Assembly: GCF_039543185.1 (NCBI RefSeq)
Contig: NZ_BAABJG010000008.1
Coordinates: 46,878-110,877 of the forward strand
DNA length: 64,000 bases
Direction: 5' to 3'
From: Paenibacillus_S vulneris
GTDB lineage: Bacteria > Bacillota > Bacilli > Paenibacillales > NBRC-103111
Part shown: positions 25,127 through 33,674 of the stretch, piece by piece
Layout: each line of letters opens with the position of its first letter
How positions within the stretch are numbered: the first letter of the stretch is position 1
The notes under the pieces: model-generated
Told to the model about the DNA's origin: nothing
Databases searched by the model: none
The model's input: only the letters and a program-made list of their open reading frames with translations
Translations under genes and position numbers: made by a program

Positions 25127-26333
25127 GCTGGGCATCGGGCTGCTGCTTATCCTTCCTGTCTTGACCGGATGCTGGGACCGATTGGAGATCGAGGACAGAG
25201 CTATTGTGCTTGGGGTTTCGGTGGATTTGGCCGGTCCTGGGGCCGAGTCAGAGGAGGAGGAGGTTGCCCACCTTCACGACAAATTTCCAGCTCCTGAGAA
25301 AAGCATGATTCGCGTCGCGGCGCAGATAGCATTGCCCGGTAAAATTCCGCTTGGCCCCGGCGAATCCGGAGTTTCAGGCAAGGGTTCAGGGGACACCGTA
25401 TGGGTCATTGATGTGGTAGGCCACACCATTGACGATGCGCTGATGAACTTGCAGCAGCAGCTCTCCGCGAAGCTCTTTTTCGGGCATTTGCGCGTGATCG
25501 TAGTATCGGATGCGTTCGCGCGAAAAGGACTGCAAAATTTGAATGATTATTTCAGACGCAACACGGAGGTCCGGCGAACGGCCTGGATGATGGTTTCCAA
25601 AGGAAACGCCGAGCAGCTGATGAGGGCCGCCCCGAAGCTGGAACGCGTTCCGACGCTGTACTTGTTGTCCACCCTGGATGGAGCTGTTAGGGCGGGCAAA
25701 TTTCCGACGGATTTCGTTGGTGTTTTTTGGAGCAACGGCTCCAAGAAAGGGCAGGAAGCCTTCCTGCCTTATATTGAGCTGATGAAAGCGGGAAATGTGG
25801 AGCTCAAGGGAATGGCGTTATTTAAAAACGACAAAATGATAGAAACCACAGAGCCGTTCGACATCGCCGCTTACATGGGAATTAAAGGCCTGAATCCCGC
25901 AGGGTACCGGGCGTTTATTCGGCTGGATGATAATCCGGCCAAGACGGTTACGGTATTTGCCAGCAGCCGCAAATCCAAGTTGAAAGTCCGTATTGTAAAC
26001 GGTATTCCCCATTTCCAATTGTCCGTTTTTACGGAAATCAATCTGGAGGAGAAAATGAGCGAGGCCATTTACACAAATAACTCGGCGGTGCTCAAAAAAA
26101 TCGAGCAAGAGGATATGAAATCCTATAAGAAGGCTATTGAAGGATTGATAAAAAAGACCCAAAAATCGGGCTCGGACATTTTTGGCTTTGGCGAGTTTGT
26201 TAGGGCCAAGGAACCCAAATACTGGAATGAAGAAATCAATTCCGAAGAAAACTGGCAAAAAATGTATAAAGAAGTGACTGTAGATGTCGAAGTGGTATCA
26301 AGAATGCGCAGAGTTGGAATGAAGGCCAGATAA
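25098..26333 (+). CDS. gerXC: Spore germination receptor lipoprotein subunit C (Ger(x)C)
   Basis: A 411-aa lipoprotein. TTG at 25098 with GAGGG seven bases upstream gives the signal ILKLGIGLLLILPVLTGC, with Cys at about 23 for lipid attachment. WDRLEIEDRAIVLGVSVDLA after the Cys is the family start; DRRNTEVR-like FRRNTEVRRTAWMMV lies near 155. The C-terminal domain ends in SDIFGFGEFVRAKEPKYW and VDVEVVSRMRRVG, the usual Ger(x)C end. A roughly 35-residue acidic insert (about residues 45-75, with four consecutive Glu codons) interrupts the N-terminal domain. Overlaps gerXB by 29 bases. Confidence 0.88.
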   Translation: MVKVPIRILKLGIGLLLILPVLTGCWDRLEIEDRAIVLGVSVDLAGPGAESEEEEVAHLHDKFPAPEKSMIRVAAQIALPGKIPLGPGESGVSGKGSGDTVWVIDVVGHTIDDALMNLQQQLSAKLFFGHLRVIVVSDAFARKGLQNLNDYFRRNTEVRRTAWMMVSKGNAEQLMRAAPKLERVPTLYLLSTLDGAVRAGKFPTDFVGVFWSNGSKKGQEAFLPYIELMKAGNVELKGMALFKNDKMIETTEPFDIAAYMGIKGLNPAGYRAFIRLDDNPAKTVTVFASSRKSKLKVRIVNGIPHFQLSVFTEINLEEKMSEAIYTNNSAVLKKIEQEDMKSYKKAIEGLIKKTQKSGSDIFGFGEFVRAKEPKYWNEEINSEENWQKMYKEVTVDVEVVSRMRRVGMKAR

Positions 26334-26377
26334 GCGGTGCCGGAAATCAAGACATAGTCGGATGGAGGGAAGGGGCC

Positions 26378-26575
26378 TTGCTGATTTCTTATTCGAGCTA
26401 TCTAATCTACTCCGTCCCCCTATTGTTAATTACAGGGCTCTATATACTGGTTATCGATGTCAAAGGGTATGAGATGGAATCCTGGACAAAAGAACAGAAA
26501 GCGGCGCGTATCCTCGGATGGATCAATATTACCCTAGGTATTTTGTTAATAGGGGTCAATTGGTTCGTGGATTAA
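26378..26575 (+). CDS. Small two-helix membrane protein in the ger operon, CLC_0170-like
   Basis: A 65-aa protein with two hydrophobic helices (YLIYSVPLLLITGLYILVI and ARILGWINITLGILLIGVNW) joined by a charged loop with MESWTKEQKAA. This pattern (I-D-x-K...E-K-K-A..LGW.NI..G) resembles the CLC_0170 group of small membrane proteins seen beside Firmicute gerA operons. TTG at 26378 follows GAGGGAAGGGG. It may be a fourth (D-like) subunit that modulates the receptor; inferred from position. Confidence 0.6.
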   Translation: MLISYSSYLIYSVPLLLITGLYILVIDVKGYEMESWTKEQKAARILGWINITLGILLIGVNWFVD

Positions 26576-26638
26576 GCGAATCAGGGAGCCGGTAAGAGGA
26601 CGGGCTGTCCGGACGGAAAGATAGAAGGAGGAACATAT

Positions 26639-27568
26639 GTGTTGACAATCGGAAAGGGCTGGCTTCTCATAGGAGCGGCGTTATGGCTGCTGACAGGCTG
26701 TTCGGCGGAACATCATTCGGAGAAGGTTATGACGATGTCACCGAAGGATATGGACTCGCCGGTGCTGGCTGTTGATGTTACGGATCAAGGAACTATGAAG
26801 ATCACGGGGCTGCAAGGTATCAGGCCGCTAGGGGATGCGGGGGAAAAGCAGGTTGTGCTGGTGGGGGAGGCTTTTGTCGCCCGCAACGGGCTTCCGCTTG
26901 GAGGCAAGCAGCTGCCGCGTGAGCTAAGTCTGCCGAGTCAACGGCCGCTCATCGCCTTGGTAAAAGGATCTGCGGAAGCGCTGCTGAATCAAGAGCGTGA
27001 TATGGGGCCATGGCTGCCGGAGCTTCGGCTCTTGGATGACCTGATACATTCCTTTCATTCCTATCGGGATCACGGCCCTCGGGATCGCTTCCTTCCATCT
27101 GTTACTCCCGCCGGCGATTCAGGACAAGTCCTCGTTCAAACGGCCGTCATGCGGGGGGATAAACCGGAGGCATGGTATACCCGGGAGGAAATGCAGCTTT
27201 TATCTTGTCTGGACGGCCATCAGGGGATAGGAGTTCTTCCGGTTAAGGAGCTAAGCGGCTTGCACCGGATGGATTGCCGCGTCCAATGGAGCGGGAACGG
27301 CGATCTCAAATCACCCAGGCTTCATGCGAAAGTTACGGTTGTATTGAACGACGGTCCAGCCCTCGATAGCGGGGGGCGAGTGTCAGCGGAAGAAGCATTG
27401 GAGCAGCGGCTTACCGAGCTGCTCCGCCGCCAGCAGGCGCAGCGGATCGATCCATTGGATATCGGGCGAGTGATCAATTCGCAATACAGAGGAGTGTGGA
27501 CAGCGGATCGTTGGCGAGCTGCATTAGCAAGAGCGGATATTCGCGTAGATGTTCGCATCACATCCTAG
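26639..27568 (+). CDS. Divergent, shortened GerC-like lipoprotein
   Basis: A 309-aa lipoprotein (lipobox LLTGC near residue 21; GTG at 26639 after AAGGAGG). The N-terminal 200 residues are not recognisable as Ger(x)C. The last 90 residues follow the Ger(x)C C-terminal plan: a beta segment LHAKVTVVLND, a long helix with EEALEQRLTELLRRQQAQ, then DIGRVINSQYRGVWTADRW and a closing strand IRVDVRI. Normal Ger(x)C proteins are about 370-410 aa. As the last gene of the ger operon it could be an extra accessory subunit. The homology is judged by eye and moderate. Confidence 0.5.
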   Translation: MLTIGKGWLLIGAALWLLTGCSAEHHSEKVMTMSPKDMDSPVLAVDVTDQGTMKITGLQGIRPLGDAGEKQVVLVGEAFVARNGLPLGGKQLPRELSLPSQRPLIALVKGSAEALLNQERDMGPWLPELRLLDDLIHSFHSYRDHGPRDRFLPSVTPAGDSGQVLVQTAVMRGDKPEAWYTREEMQLLSCLDGHQGIGVLPVKELSGLHRMDCRVQWSGNGDLKSPRLHAKVTVVLNDGPALDSGGRVSAEEALEQRLTELLRRQQAQRIDPLDIGRVINSQYRGVWTADRWRAALARADIRVDVRITS

Positions 27569-27584
27569 CCTTTGGTTAAGCGGC

Positions 27585-27623
27585 AAAGGCCAGAGCTGCC
27601 GGATAACGGAGCTTCTGGCCTTG
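27585..27623. terminator. Terminator between the ger operon and convergent yutG
   Basis: AAGGCCAGAGCT ... AGCTTCTGGCCTT arms with one bulge; short T stretches on both sides. Confidence 0.5.
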
Positions 27624-27633
27624 TCCTGCGAGC

Positions 27634-28173
27634 TTACGGCTGGTCTCTATGCCCGGCTTGCTCTCTCTCCGCTTCCTTTTCCGCTTGCTTGCGGTGGGCG
27701 ATACGGCTGCTTGCCGCGGCAGCGATGGCCCCGACAATATCATCCAGAAACGTATGCTTGTGCGGTCCGTTTTTGTCGTTAAGCATTTTCAAAATGCCGG
27801 GCTTTACCTTGTCCACGTAACCGAAATTTGTGAATCCGATACTGCCGTACACATTCACAATCGATAAGGCCAGCACCTCGTCACAGCCATAGAGTCCCTC
27901 GTCGTTCCATATCATGTCTTGAAGCGGAGGGAGCAGCTTGCCTTCTTCTGCAAGGATATCCAGCTGGATACCGGTTAATATGGCATTTTGGACCTCCCGC
28001 TTTTCAAGTACCCGCTCTATGCTCTCTATACATTGGTCTATAGACAAGTTTGGATAGTAGTCCTTTTGCAGGAAAAAGGTCAATTCTGCGATATCGTTCA
28101 AGCTTACTCCTCGCTTGGTTAACCATTCTTTTGCCGCTTCGGCGACTTTTTGCGAGTCGAGATTATATGGCAT
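27634..28173 (-). CDS. yutG: Phosphatidylglycerophosphatase A-family protein (YutG/LtrC)
   Basis: A 179-aa protein matching YutG: GVSLNDIAELTFFLQK near residue 23, KREVQNAILTGIQLDILAEE in the middle and DEGLYGCDEVLALSIVNVYG near 90, then GFTNFGYVDKVKPGILK and HTFLDDIVGAIAAAA. The acidic residues of the last two blocks form the PgpA-family metal site. It removes phosphate from phosphatidylglycerol phosphate or acts on a related lipid. The tail (KQAEKEAEREQAGHRDQP) is charged. ATG at 28173 follows AAGGAGG. Convergent to the ger operon. Confidence 0.8.
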   Translation of the reverse strand: MPYNLDSQKVAEAAKEWLTKRGVSLNDIAELTFFLQKDYYPNLSIDQCIESIERVLEKREVQNAILTGIQLDILAEEGKLLPPLQDMIWNDEGLYGCDEVLALSIVNVYGSIGFTNFGYVDKVKPGILKMLNDKNGPHKHTFLDDIVGAIAAAASSRIAHRKQAEKEAEREQAGHRDQP

Positions 28174-28209
28174 ACAGGAAGTCCTCCTTGTGGAACAAAT
28201 GGGATTGAA

Positions 28210-28470
28210 TTAAAACTGAAAGTAGTTTTTGCCTTGTCGCTTGGCTTGATACATCGCTGCGTCGGCAGAGTTCAGCAAAGCGTCAGCCTCTTGACCATCC
28301 TCCGGGTAGACGGCCGTGCCCATGCTGCAGCGATGCGAACGGTATATGGATCAATGAAAAATGGCTGGTCGATCGCGTCCGCGATTCGCTTTGCAATGCC
28401 GTCGATCTCTATCGACATCACCTCTTCAAAGGAGTGATCCAGATTCAGGCTGGAACCCCGTTACATTCAT
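28210..28470 (-). pseudogene. Frameshifted C-terminal remnant of a GGDEF (diguanylate cyclase) gene
   Basis: On the minus strand two consecutive frames read as one GGDEF C-terminus. The first gives SFEEVMSIEIDGIAKRIAD, then FIDPYTVRIAA; the second continues MGTAVYPEDGQEADALLNSA, DAAMYQAKRQGKNYFQF and a TAA at 28210-28212. The frames join near 28318-28325, where a single base appears lost between GCA and the ATG of MGTAVYP. The upstream part, including the GGDEF loop itself, is missing and a stop codon (TAA) lies just before the homologous stretch. No start codon or ribosome binding site. A decayed relic, about one half of the domain. Confidence 0.8.
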
Positions 28471-28631
28471 GGGCCGTGCAACCTATTTTACCACAAGGTA
28501 CGGATTCATTTCATTAAAGGGGAGGAACCCCGAATGAGGACAAATTGTTGTCATAAAACTTGTCTCCTCCTCGTATAGTGGGAATAAGAGAAAAAGGACA
28601 AACAACCCTTTTATTCAAGGAGGAATCATCC

Positions 28632-29678
28632 ATGAAACAGTACAGATGGACGCAGTGGGCGGCGGTAGGAAGCATCGTAGTGCTGCTCACCTCGGGCTGC
28701 TCGGTTTTGGGAACGAAGGAACATTCGCAATCGATCGATCCTCCGCCTACCGGAGCCGATGCCAGTGCCATGACGGCCAAGCCCGTAACCGCACCGGTGA
28801 TTCAGAACCCGATGCCCGTAACGGTATATGCCAAGGACAGCAACGGTTTGGTAGTGCCTGTATCGCTCAATGTAGAAAGATCGGTGGAGGTAGCCAAAAA
28901 AGCGCTGGAAGCGATGGTGGATGACGGACGCTCCAATTCCCAGCTGCCAACAGGCTTCACCCCGCTGATTTCCAAAGGTACGCAGATTAAAGGAATAGAT
29001 ATCGTGAAGGACCAGAAGCTGGCTATCGTCGATTTCTCCGAAGCTTTCACAAGCTATAACGTACAGGACGAGCGTAAAATATTGGAGGGAATTACCTGGA
29101 CCTTAACCGGTTTCCCTTCCATCGAGAAGGTGCAGCTGCGCGTTAACGGAAAAGAGCTGAAGGAAATGCCGGAGGGAGGCACTCCTATGGACGAACCGTT
29201 GACTCGAGCCATGGGGATTAACCTTGAAAAGCCGGAAGATGTAGAGTATGGTCAATCCACACCCGTAACACTCTACTTCCTTGGCCAAAATCAGGATAAT
29301 TACAAGTATTATGTCCCTGTAACCCGCCTTGTCAAACGTACGGATAATGTAGCCCAGGCCGTAGTTGAGCAGCTGATTGCCGGTCCCGATAGCAAAAAAG
29401 GGCTTTCGGCCGTCATGACGCCGGGGGCCGAGCTCAAGCAGGTGAAAAAAGCGGATGACGTTATAACGGTCGATTTTTCCGATAAAGTGCTGGGACCCGA
29501 TAAGAAAGCCCCTGCGGATGCGTTAAAAGCGGTCGTTCTTTCCTTAACCGAAAATACAGGCGCTGCGACCAAGGTTCAGATTACCGTCAACGGCGACAGC
29601 AAGGTCAGCGCCAGCGATAACCAGAGCTACAGCAAGCCGGTCCTCCGTCCAGCCACGGTCAATCCGCAGAAAATGTAG
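28632..29678 (+). CDS. gerM: GerM-type sporulation/germination lipoprotein
   Basis: A 348-aa lipoprotein (lipobox LTSGC, Cys near 22) with two GerM domains, roughly residues 65-180 and 215-330. Both repeat the pattern of a helix with AVVEQLIAGPD or KKALEAMVDDG, then LKQVKKADDVITVDFSDK or IKGIDIVKDQKLAIVDFSEA, and a closing V.LRVNGKE or VQITVNGDS strand. GerM in Bacillus is a part of the forespore-mother cell feeding-tube apparatus. ATG at 28632 with AAGGAGG upstream. Order gerM-rph-rdgB equals Bacillus. Confidence 0.88.
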   Translation: MKQYRWTQWAAVGSIVVLLTSGCSVLGTKEHSQSIDPPPTGADASAMTAKPVTAPVIQNPMPVTVYAKDSNGLVVPVSLNVERSVEVAKKALEAMVDDGRSNSQLPTGFTPLISKGTQIKGIDIVKDQKLAIVDFSEAFTSYNVQDERKILEGITWTLTGFPSIEKVQLRVNGKELKEMPEGGTPMDEPLTRAMGINLEKPEDVEYGQSTPVTLYFLGQNQDNYKYYVPVTRLVKRTDNVAQAVVEQLIAGPDSKKGLSAVMTPGAELKQVKKADDVITVDFSDKVLGPDKKAPADALKAVVLSLTENTGAATKVQITVNGDSKVSASDNQSYSKPVLRPATVNPQKM

Positions 29679-29685
29679 CGTAGCG

Positions 29686-29717
29686 AGAAGAGGGCCGAGA
29701 GGCTCTCTTCTTTTGCC
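29686..29717 (+). terminator. Terminator of gerM
   Basis: AGAAGAGGGCC...GGCTCTCTTCT hairpin with one wobble pair, ending in TTTT. Confidence 0.65.
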
Positions 29718-29787
29718 TTATGGCCCTGTTTATTGCGGACAGGACGGACCTCGGTGAACTACGTACCCTGGCAGCCGGAGGGTACAA

Positions 29788-29817
29788 TTGGAAGTCGATG
29801 AGCCACTCTGGTACAAT
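29788..29817 (+). promoter_or_regulatory. Candidate promoter of rph-rdgB
   Basis: TTGGAA (29788-29793) and TACAAT (29812-29817) spaced 18 bases, 130 bases before the rph start. Confidence 0.4.
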
Positions 29818-29946
29818 GGTGGATGTCAGAAAACCCGGAACCGGGGCTTTGCCTGAATTTTGTTCCCTATGAGCGGAAGGAAGGGCGAGTTCGCGTTGTT
29901 TCTTTGGGGGAACTGCATATAGCATGAAGGAGGCAATAAAATCAGT

Positions 29947-30711
29947 ATGAGAAGCGACGGGAGAGCAACGAACCAAACACGTCCTGTTACTATTACGACC
30001 CATTACAATAAGCACGCCGAAGGCTCGGTGTTGATTGAGGTAGGAGATACGAAGGTCATTTGTACGGCTACCGTCGAAGAGAGAGTTCCTCCTTTCATGA
30101 AGGGTCAAGGGAAGGGCTGGGTCACAGCGGAATATTCGATGCTGCCTCGGGCTACCCAAGTCCGTAATCAGAGGGAGTCCGCCAAGGGGAAGCTTGGGGG
30201 ACGGACGATGGAGATTCAGCGTTTGATCGGCAGAGCCCTGCGTTCCGTAGTAAATCTGGAAGCTCTCGGAGAACGCTCGATTACCCTGGATTGCGACGTG
30301 ATTCAAGCTGACGGGGGGACCCGCACTACCTCCATCACCGGATCGTTCATTGCAATGGCTTATGCCATCGATAAAATTGCCAGGGAAAAGCATTTGCCGA
30401 AATACCCGATTACCGATTTTCTCGGTTCCGTCAGTGTAGGGATAGTGAATGGCGAGCCATGTCTGGATTTGAACTATGAGGAGGATTCCAAGGCGAAGGT
30501 CGATATGAACGTCGTCATGACCGGACTCGGCAAATTCGTTGAGATTCAAGGAACCGGCGAGGAAGCTCCGTTCTCCCGTCAGGAGCTCGATGAGCTGCTG
30601 GCCTTGGCGGAAACCGGCATTCAGTCGATGATCGCCGAGCAAGTAACCGCTTTGGGACCGGACATTTCCGAGCGCATCAGGAGAGCTGCACATGAAGAAT
30701 CTCGGGTCTGA
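29947..30711 (+). CDS. rph: Ribonuclease PH
   Basis: A 254-aa phosphorolytic 3'-5' exoribonuclease that trims tRNA precursors. MRSDGRATNQTRPVTI at the start, GSVLIEVGDTKVICTATVEE, GWVTAEYSMLPRATQ, KLGGRTMEIQRLIGRALRSV (RNA-binding and phosphate-binding Arg) and LDCDVIQADGGTRTTSITG are all canonical; the acidic pair DLNYEEDSKAKVDMNVVM is intact. Length is normal for the family. ATG at 29947 has AAGGAGG 13 bases away, rather far. Its last 20 bases overlap rdgB. Confidence 0.93.
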   Translation: MRSDGRATNQTRPVTITTHYNKHAEGSVLIEVGDTKVICTATVEERVPPFMKGQGKGWVTAEYSMLPRATQVRNQRESAKGKLGGRTMEIQRLIGRALRSVVNLEALGERSITLDCDVIQADGGTRTTSITGSFIAMAYAIDKIAREKHLPKYPITDFLGSVSVGIVNGEPCLDLNYEEDSKAKVDMNVVMTGLGKFVEIQGTGEEAPFSRQELDELLALAETGIQSMIAEQVTALGPDISERIRRAAHEESRV

Positions 30712-31318
30712 GATCGTCGTTGCTACCCGGAATGCGGGGAAAGTCAAGGAGCTCGAGCCGCTGTTCCGGCAAAAAGGGATTGAGGTCAAAAGCCTCCTCG
30801 ATTATCCGGATATGCCGGACATTATCGAGGATGGAGATACGTTCGCCGCGAACGCGCTTATCAAGGCCCGCGCCATAGCCTTGCATCTGGGGATTCCGGC
30901 GCTTGCCGACGATTCCGGCCTGTGCGTAGACCGATTGAATGGCGAGCCCGGCGTCTATTCAGCCCGTTATGCGGGGGAGCCCTCTAATGACGAGGCCAAT
31001 AACAGGAAGCTGCTCGAAGAGCTGTCCAAGCTTCCTCGCTTCGACGGGGAGCAGACGAGATCATTGAGCCCGGCGCGTTTCGTATCGGCGATCTGCCTGG
31101 TGGATGCCGGAGGGCAAGTGGTCAGCGCAGTGGAAGGCAGCTGCGAAGGCGAGATTCTTTCCTCACCGCGGGGAGATAAAGGGTTCGGCTATGATCCTCT
31201 GTTCTACATCCCGGCAATGGATAAGACCATGGCTGAGCTGAGTATCGATCAGAAGAACGCCATTAGTCATCGCGGAAGGGCTATACAGGCGTTATGGGAT
31301 GATCTTGAGAATAAGTAA
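30692..31318 (+). CDS. rdgB: XTP/dITP diphosphatase (RdgB/Ham1)
   Basis: A 208-aa nucleotide-pool cleaning enzyme. VATRNAGKVKELEPLF at the N-terminus, LADDSGLCVDRLNGEPG and YSARYAGE near residue 75, SPRGDKGFGYDPLFYIP near 155 and the closing SHRGRAIQAL are the family's substrate and metal sites. It hydrolyses XTP, ITP and dITP. About ten extra residues (FDGEQTRSLSP) lie before ARFVSAICL, a small local insertion. It starts inside the end of rph (20-base overlap), hence coupled. Confidence 0.92.
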   Translation: MKNLGSEIVVATRNAGKVKELEPLFRQKGIEVKSLLDYPDMPDIIEDGDTFAANALIKARAIALHLGIPALADDSGLCVDRLNGEPGVYSARYAGEPSNDEANNRKLLEELSKLPRFDGEQTRSLSPARFVSAICLVDAGGQVVSAVEGSCEGEILSSPRGDKGFGYDPLFYIPAMDKTMAELSIDQKNAISHRGRAIQALWDDLENK

Positions 31319-31324
31319 GAACGG

Positions 31325-31379
31325 CAAAGGACCGGCGCGTTCCTGCGTGTGATTCATGCAGGAACGGAACCGATCCTTT
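31325..31379. terminator. Terminator between rdgB and convergent asnB
   Basis: Long arms AAAGGACCGG...CCGATCCTTTT with a GTTCCTGC/GCAGGAAC inner stem; T run on the plus side. Confidence 0.75.
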
Positions 31380-31429
31380 TCATCGTTCAGTGCTTTGCAG
31401 GCGTTTATTAGAGCCATCAGTCATTGGCC

Positions 31430-33274
31430 TCATCTTACGGTAACTTTATAATGACGCAGCCAGGTATCCACCTGCGCGAGATAAGCGAACAGCTGCGGAC
31501 CGGTCATCAGCTGGCCGAACCAGGGGAGATCGAACTGGCTGGCGTCCCCTTCCGCCAATGCGCGGATTTTGGGCGCGTCAATGAATTGCAGGATCGGCGA
31601 GCCGGGATCATCCAGAATGTCGAGCACCCATCTTTGAACCGCCGCCAAATAGCTGGGATTATGAGTTTTGGGATACGGGCTCTTTTTACGTGTCAGGACG
31701 TCGTCCGGCAGCACGCCGCGGAGCGCTCTGCGAAGGATGCCCTTCTCCCTGTCCCCGGACGTCTTGATCTCCCATGGAATGTTCCAGACATATTCGACCA
31801 GCCGATGATCGCAGAAGGGAACGCGGACTTCGAGACCGACGGCCATGCTCATCCGGTCTTTCCGGTCAAGCAGGGTCGGCATGAAGCGGGTAATGTTCAG
31901 ATAGGACATTTCCCGCATCCGGTTCTGCTGCTGATCCTCGCCCGCAAGCCTCGGCACCTCGGACAGCGCTTGGCGGTAGCGCTCCTGCACGTACTGCTCG
32001 GGCTTAACCCAATTGACCAGCTCGGGTGAAAGCAGGCTAACGCGTTCCCGGGTTGCCAGGGACCAGGGGAACGTATTGGCGTTTAAGGCTTCTGAACGAT
32101 GAAACCAGGGATAGCCCCCGAATACTTCATCGGCGGCTTCGCCGGAAATGGCCACAGTCGCATCCTTTTTGATTTCACGGCAGAACAAGTACAAAGAACC
32201 GTCGACATCCGCCATTCCTGGCAGGTCACGGGCGAACACGGCCGTCTTTAATGCTTCTACCAGCTCCGGCGTATCGAATTCGATATAGTGGTGCTCGGTG
32301 CCGAGAAATTCAGTCATTCTTTGTATCCATGGGGCATCCGAATTAGGCTGAAATGCATTGGCTTTAAAATGCTTGTCGTTATCTACATAATCGATAGAAT
32401 AAGTATGAATTGTGCCCATATTATGCTCTTGGTAATAATTGGCTGCGAACGTCGTCAATGCGCTGGAATCCAGACCCCCTGACAATAGGGTGCAGATGGG
32501 AACGTCCGATGCCAGCTGACGCTCTACCGTATCCTTGAGCAGCTCGTGTATCCGTTCGGCGGTGGTATCGACATCGTCTTCATGCGGCTTGCTTTCAAGC
32601 TTCCAGTAGGCGCGGATTTGCATGCCGCTGCGGTCAACCGTCATGCAGTGTCCCGGTTTCAGCTCAAACATGTTGCAATAGACCCCGTGCCCGGGCGTAC
32701 GCGCCGGTCCGACTGCGAAGATTTCGGCGAGTCCCTCGCCGCTGATTTGAGCGGAAAAGTCCGGATGTGATAAAATCGCTTTGGGTTCGGACCCAAACAG
32801 CAGGCGCCCGTTCGAATAGGAATAGAAAAGAGGCTTAACGCCCAGTCTGTCCCGCACCAGGTATAACGATTGCTCGAGCGAGTTCCATACGCCGAAGGCA
32901 AAGATGCCGTTTAACCGGTCCACGCATGCGCGTCCCCATTCGATATAGGAGACGAGAAGCACCTCGGTATCGCAGGTTGTATAAAATTTGTGGCCGCGCT
33001 GCTCCAGTTCCTTTTTGAGCTCGGGAGCATTGTACAGCTCGCCGTTATAAACGATAGAGAACGTGTTGTCTCCGTATTTGCGGACCATGGGCTGTGCGCC
33101 GTTAGCCGGATCCATCACGCTCAAGCGGCGATGTCCTAGCGCGCAATGCTGTGTAATCCAAGTTCCGGAGGCGTCAGGCCCTCGATTCGTCATTGTATCC
33201 GTCAACTGCTCGAGAATAGACGGATACTGAGTCAAGTCTTTTTGCCAATCAATCCATCCCGTTATTCCGCACAT
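31430..33274 (-). CDS. asnB: Asparagine synthetase (glutamine-hydrolysing)
   Basis: A 614-aa enzyme that makes asparagine from aspartate with ATP and glutamine. The start at 33274 is fixed by the catalytic N-terminal Cys: after Met removal the protein begins CGITGW. The glutaminase half (1-210) has RGPDASGTW, LGHRRLSVMD and YNGELYNAPELK. The synthetase half has CTLLSGGLDSSALT near 260 (ATP pyrophosphatase loop), SGEAADEVFGGYPWF near 390 and GLEVRVPFCDHRLVEYVWN near 500. Its length equals Bacillus AsnO, a sporulation-linked form, but assignment among AsnB/AsnH/AsnO paralogues is uncertain. AGGAGAGGG precedes the start. Confidence 0.9.
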   Translation of the reverse strand: MCGITGWIDWQKDLTQYPSILEQLTDTMTNRGPDASGTWITQHCALGHRRLSVMDPANGAQPMVRKYGDNTFSIVYNGELYNAPELKKELEQRGHKFYTTCDTEVLLVSYIEWGRACVDRLNGIFAFGVWNSLEQSLYLVRDRLGVKPLFYSYSNGRLLFGSEPKAILSHPDFSAQISGEGLAEIFAVGPARTPGHGVYCNMFELKPGHCMTVDRSGMQIRAYWKLESKPHEDDVDTTAERIHELLKDTVERQLASDVPICTLLSGGLDSSALTTFAANYYQEHNMGTIHTYSIDYVDNDKHFKANAFQPNSDAPWIQRMTEFLGTEHHYIEFDTPELVEALKTAVFARDLPGMADVDGSLYLFCREIKKDATVAISGEAADEVFGGYPWFHRSEALNANTFPWSLATRERVSLLSPELVNWVKPEQYVQERYRQALSEVPRLAGEDQQQNRMREMSYLNITRFMPTLLDRKDRMSMAVGLEVRVPFCDHRLVEYVWNIPWEIKTSGDREKGILRRALRGVLPDDVLTRKKSPYPKTHNPSYLAAVQRWVLDILDDPGSPILQFIDAPKIRALAEGDASQFDLPWFGQLMTGPQLFAYLAQVDTWLRHYKVTVR

Positions 33275-33674
33275 GGCCTTCATCCCTCTCCTGTTGTTTC
33301 TGTTCTGCAAAATGACAAGCTTTTCGACAGCGACAGCATGATGCTAAAGGTTATGCCAGGCAGAATCGTAAAATGTCTGTCCTTCCAAGAGGAAAAGATA
33401 GACAAAAATGAAAATACCGTTTACACTATGCGTTAGCGGTCCAAATTCAAGAATCGATGCAAGATGAATAGAACAAGTGCGATTATCCCACTCTAACCTT
33501 ATGGAGGCACGAGGGGAAGAAGTTGTTATCAAGCGACGCTTCTGTTTATCTTCTTGGCCAATACGGCCTTATGCGGTGCTAACGGATATCGGGCTAAAGG
33601 ATGATTTAACTCAAAGTTGCCGGAAAGCTGTAAAGCCTACCGAACCGATCAAGAAGAAGAGGTGGTCATACGTT
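33275..33674. other. Divergent intergenic region, asnB and the 114-aa gene
   Basis: About 400 bases that must hold both promoters. An open frame continues upstream of 33675 but without a ribosome binding site or recognisable protein. A GGCC-AATAC-GGCC hairpin lies near 33558-33571. The end (GGGCTAAAGG...GCCGG...CTACCGAA) faintly resembles a c-di-GMP-I riboswitch tail, but its core is absent, so I do not annotate one. Confidence 0.35.

Noticed and set aside
28560..28631. Upstream extension of gerM from 28560
   Set aside because: The ATG at 28632 has AAGGAGG and starts a proper lipoprotein signal; the extension would bury it.
29659..30789. 376-codon minus-strand frame over rph
   Set aside because: RNase PH is unmistakable on the plus strand; the antisense product is compositionally random.
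33540..33650. Possible c-di-GMP-I riboswitch before the 114-aa gene
   Set aside because: The end GCCGG...CTACCGAA is suggestive, but the GCAAAGC core, the GAAA tetraloop and its receptor are absent. An Infernal search with RF01051 would settle it.
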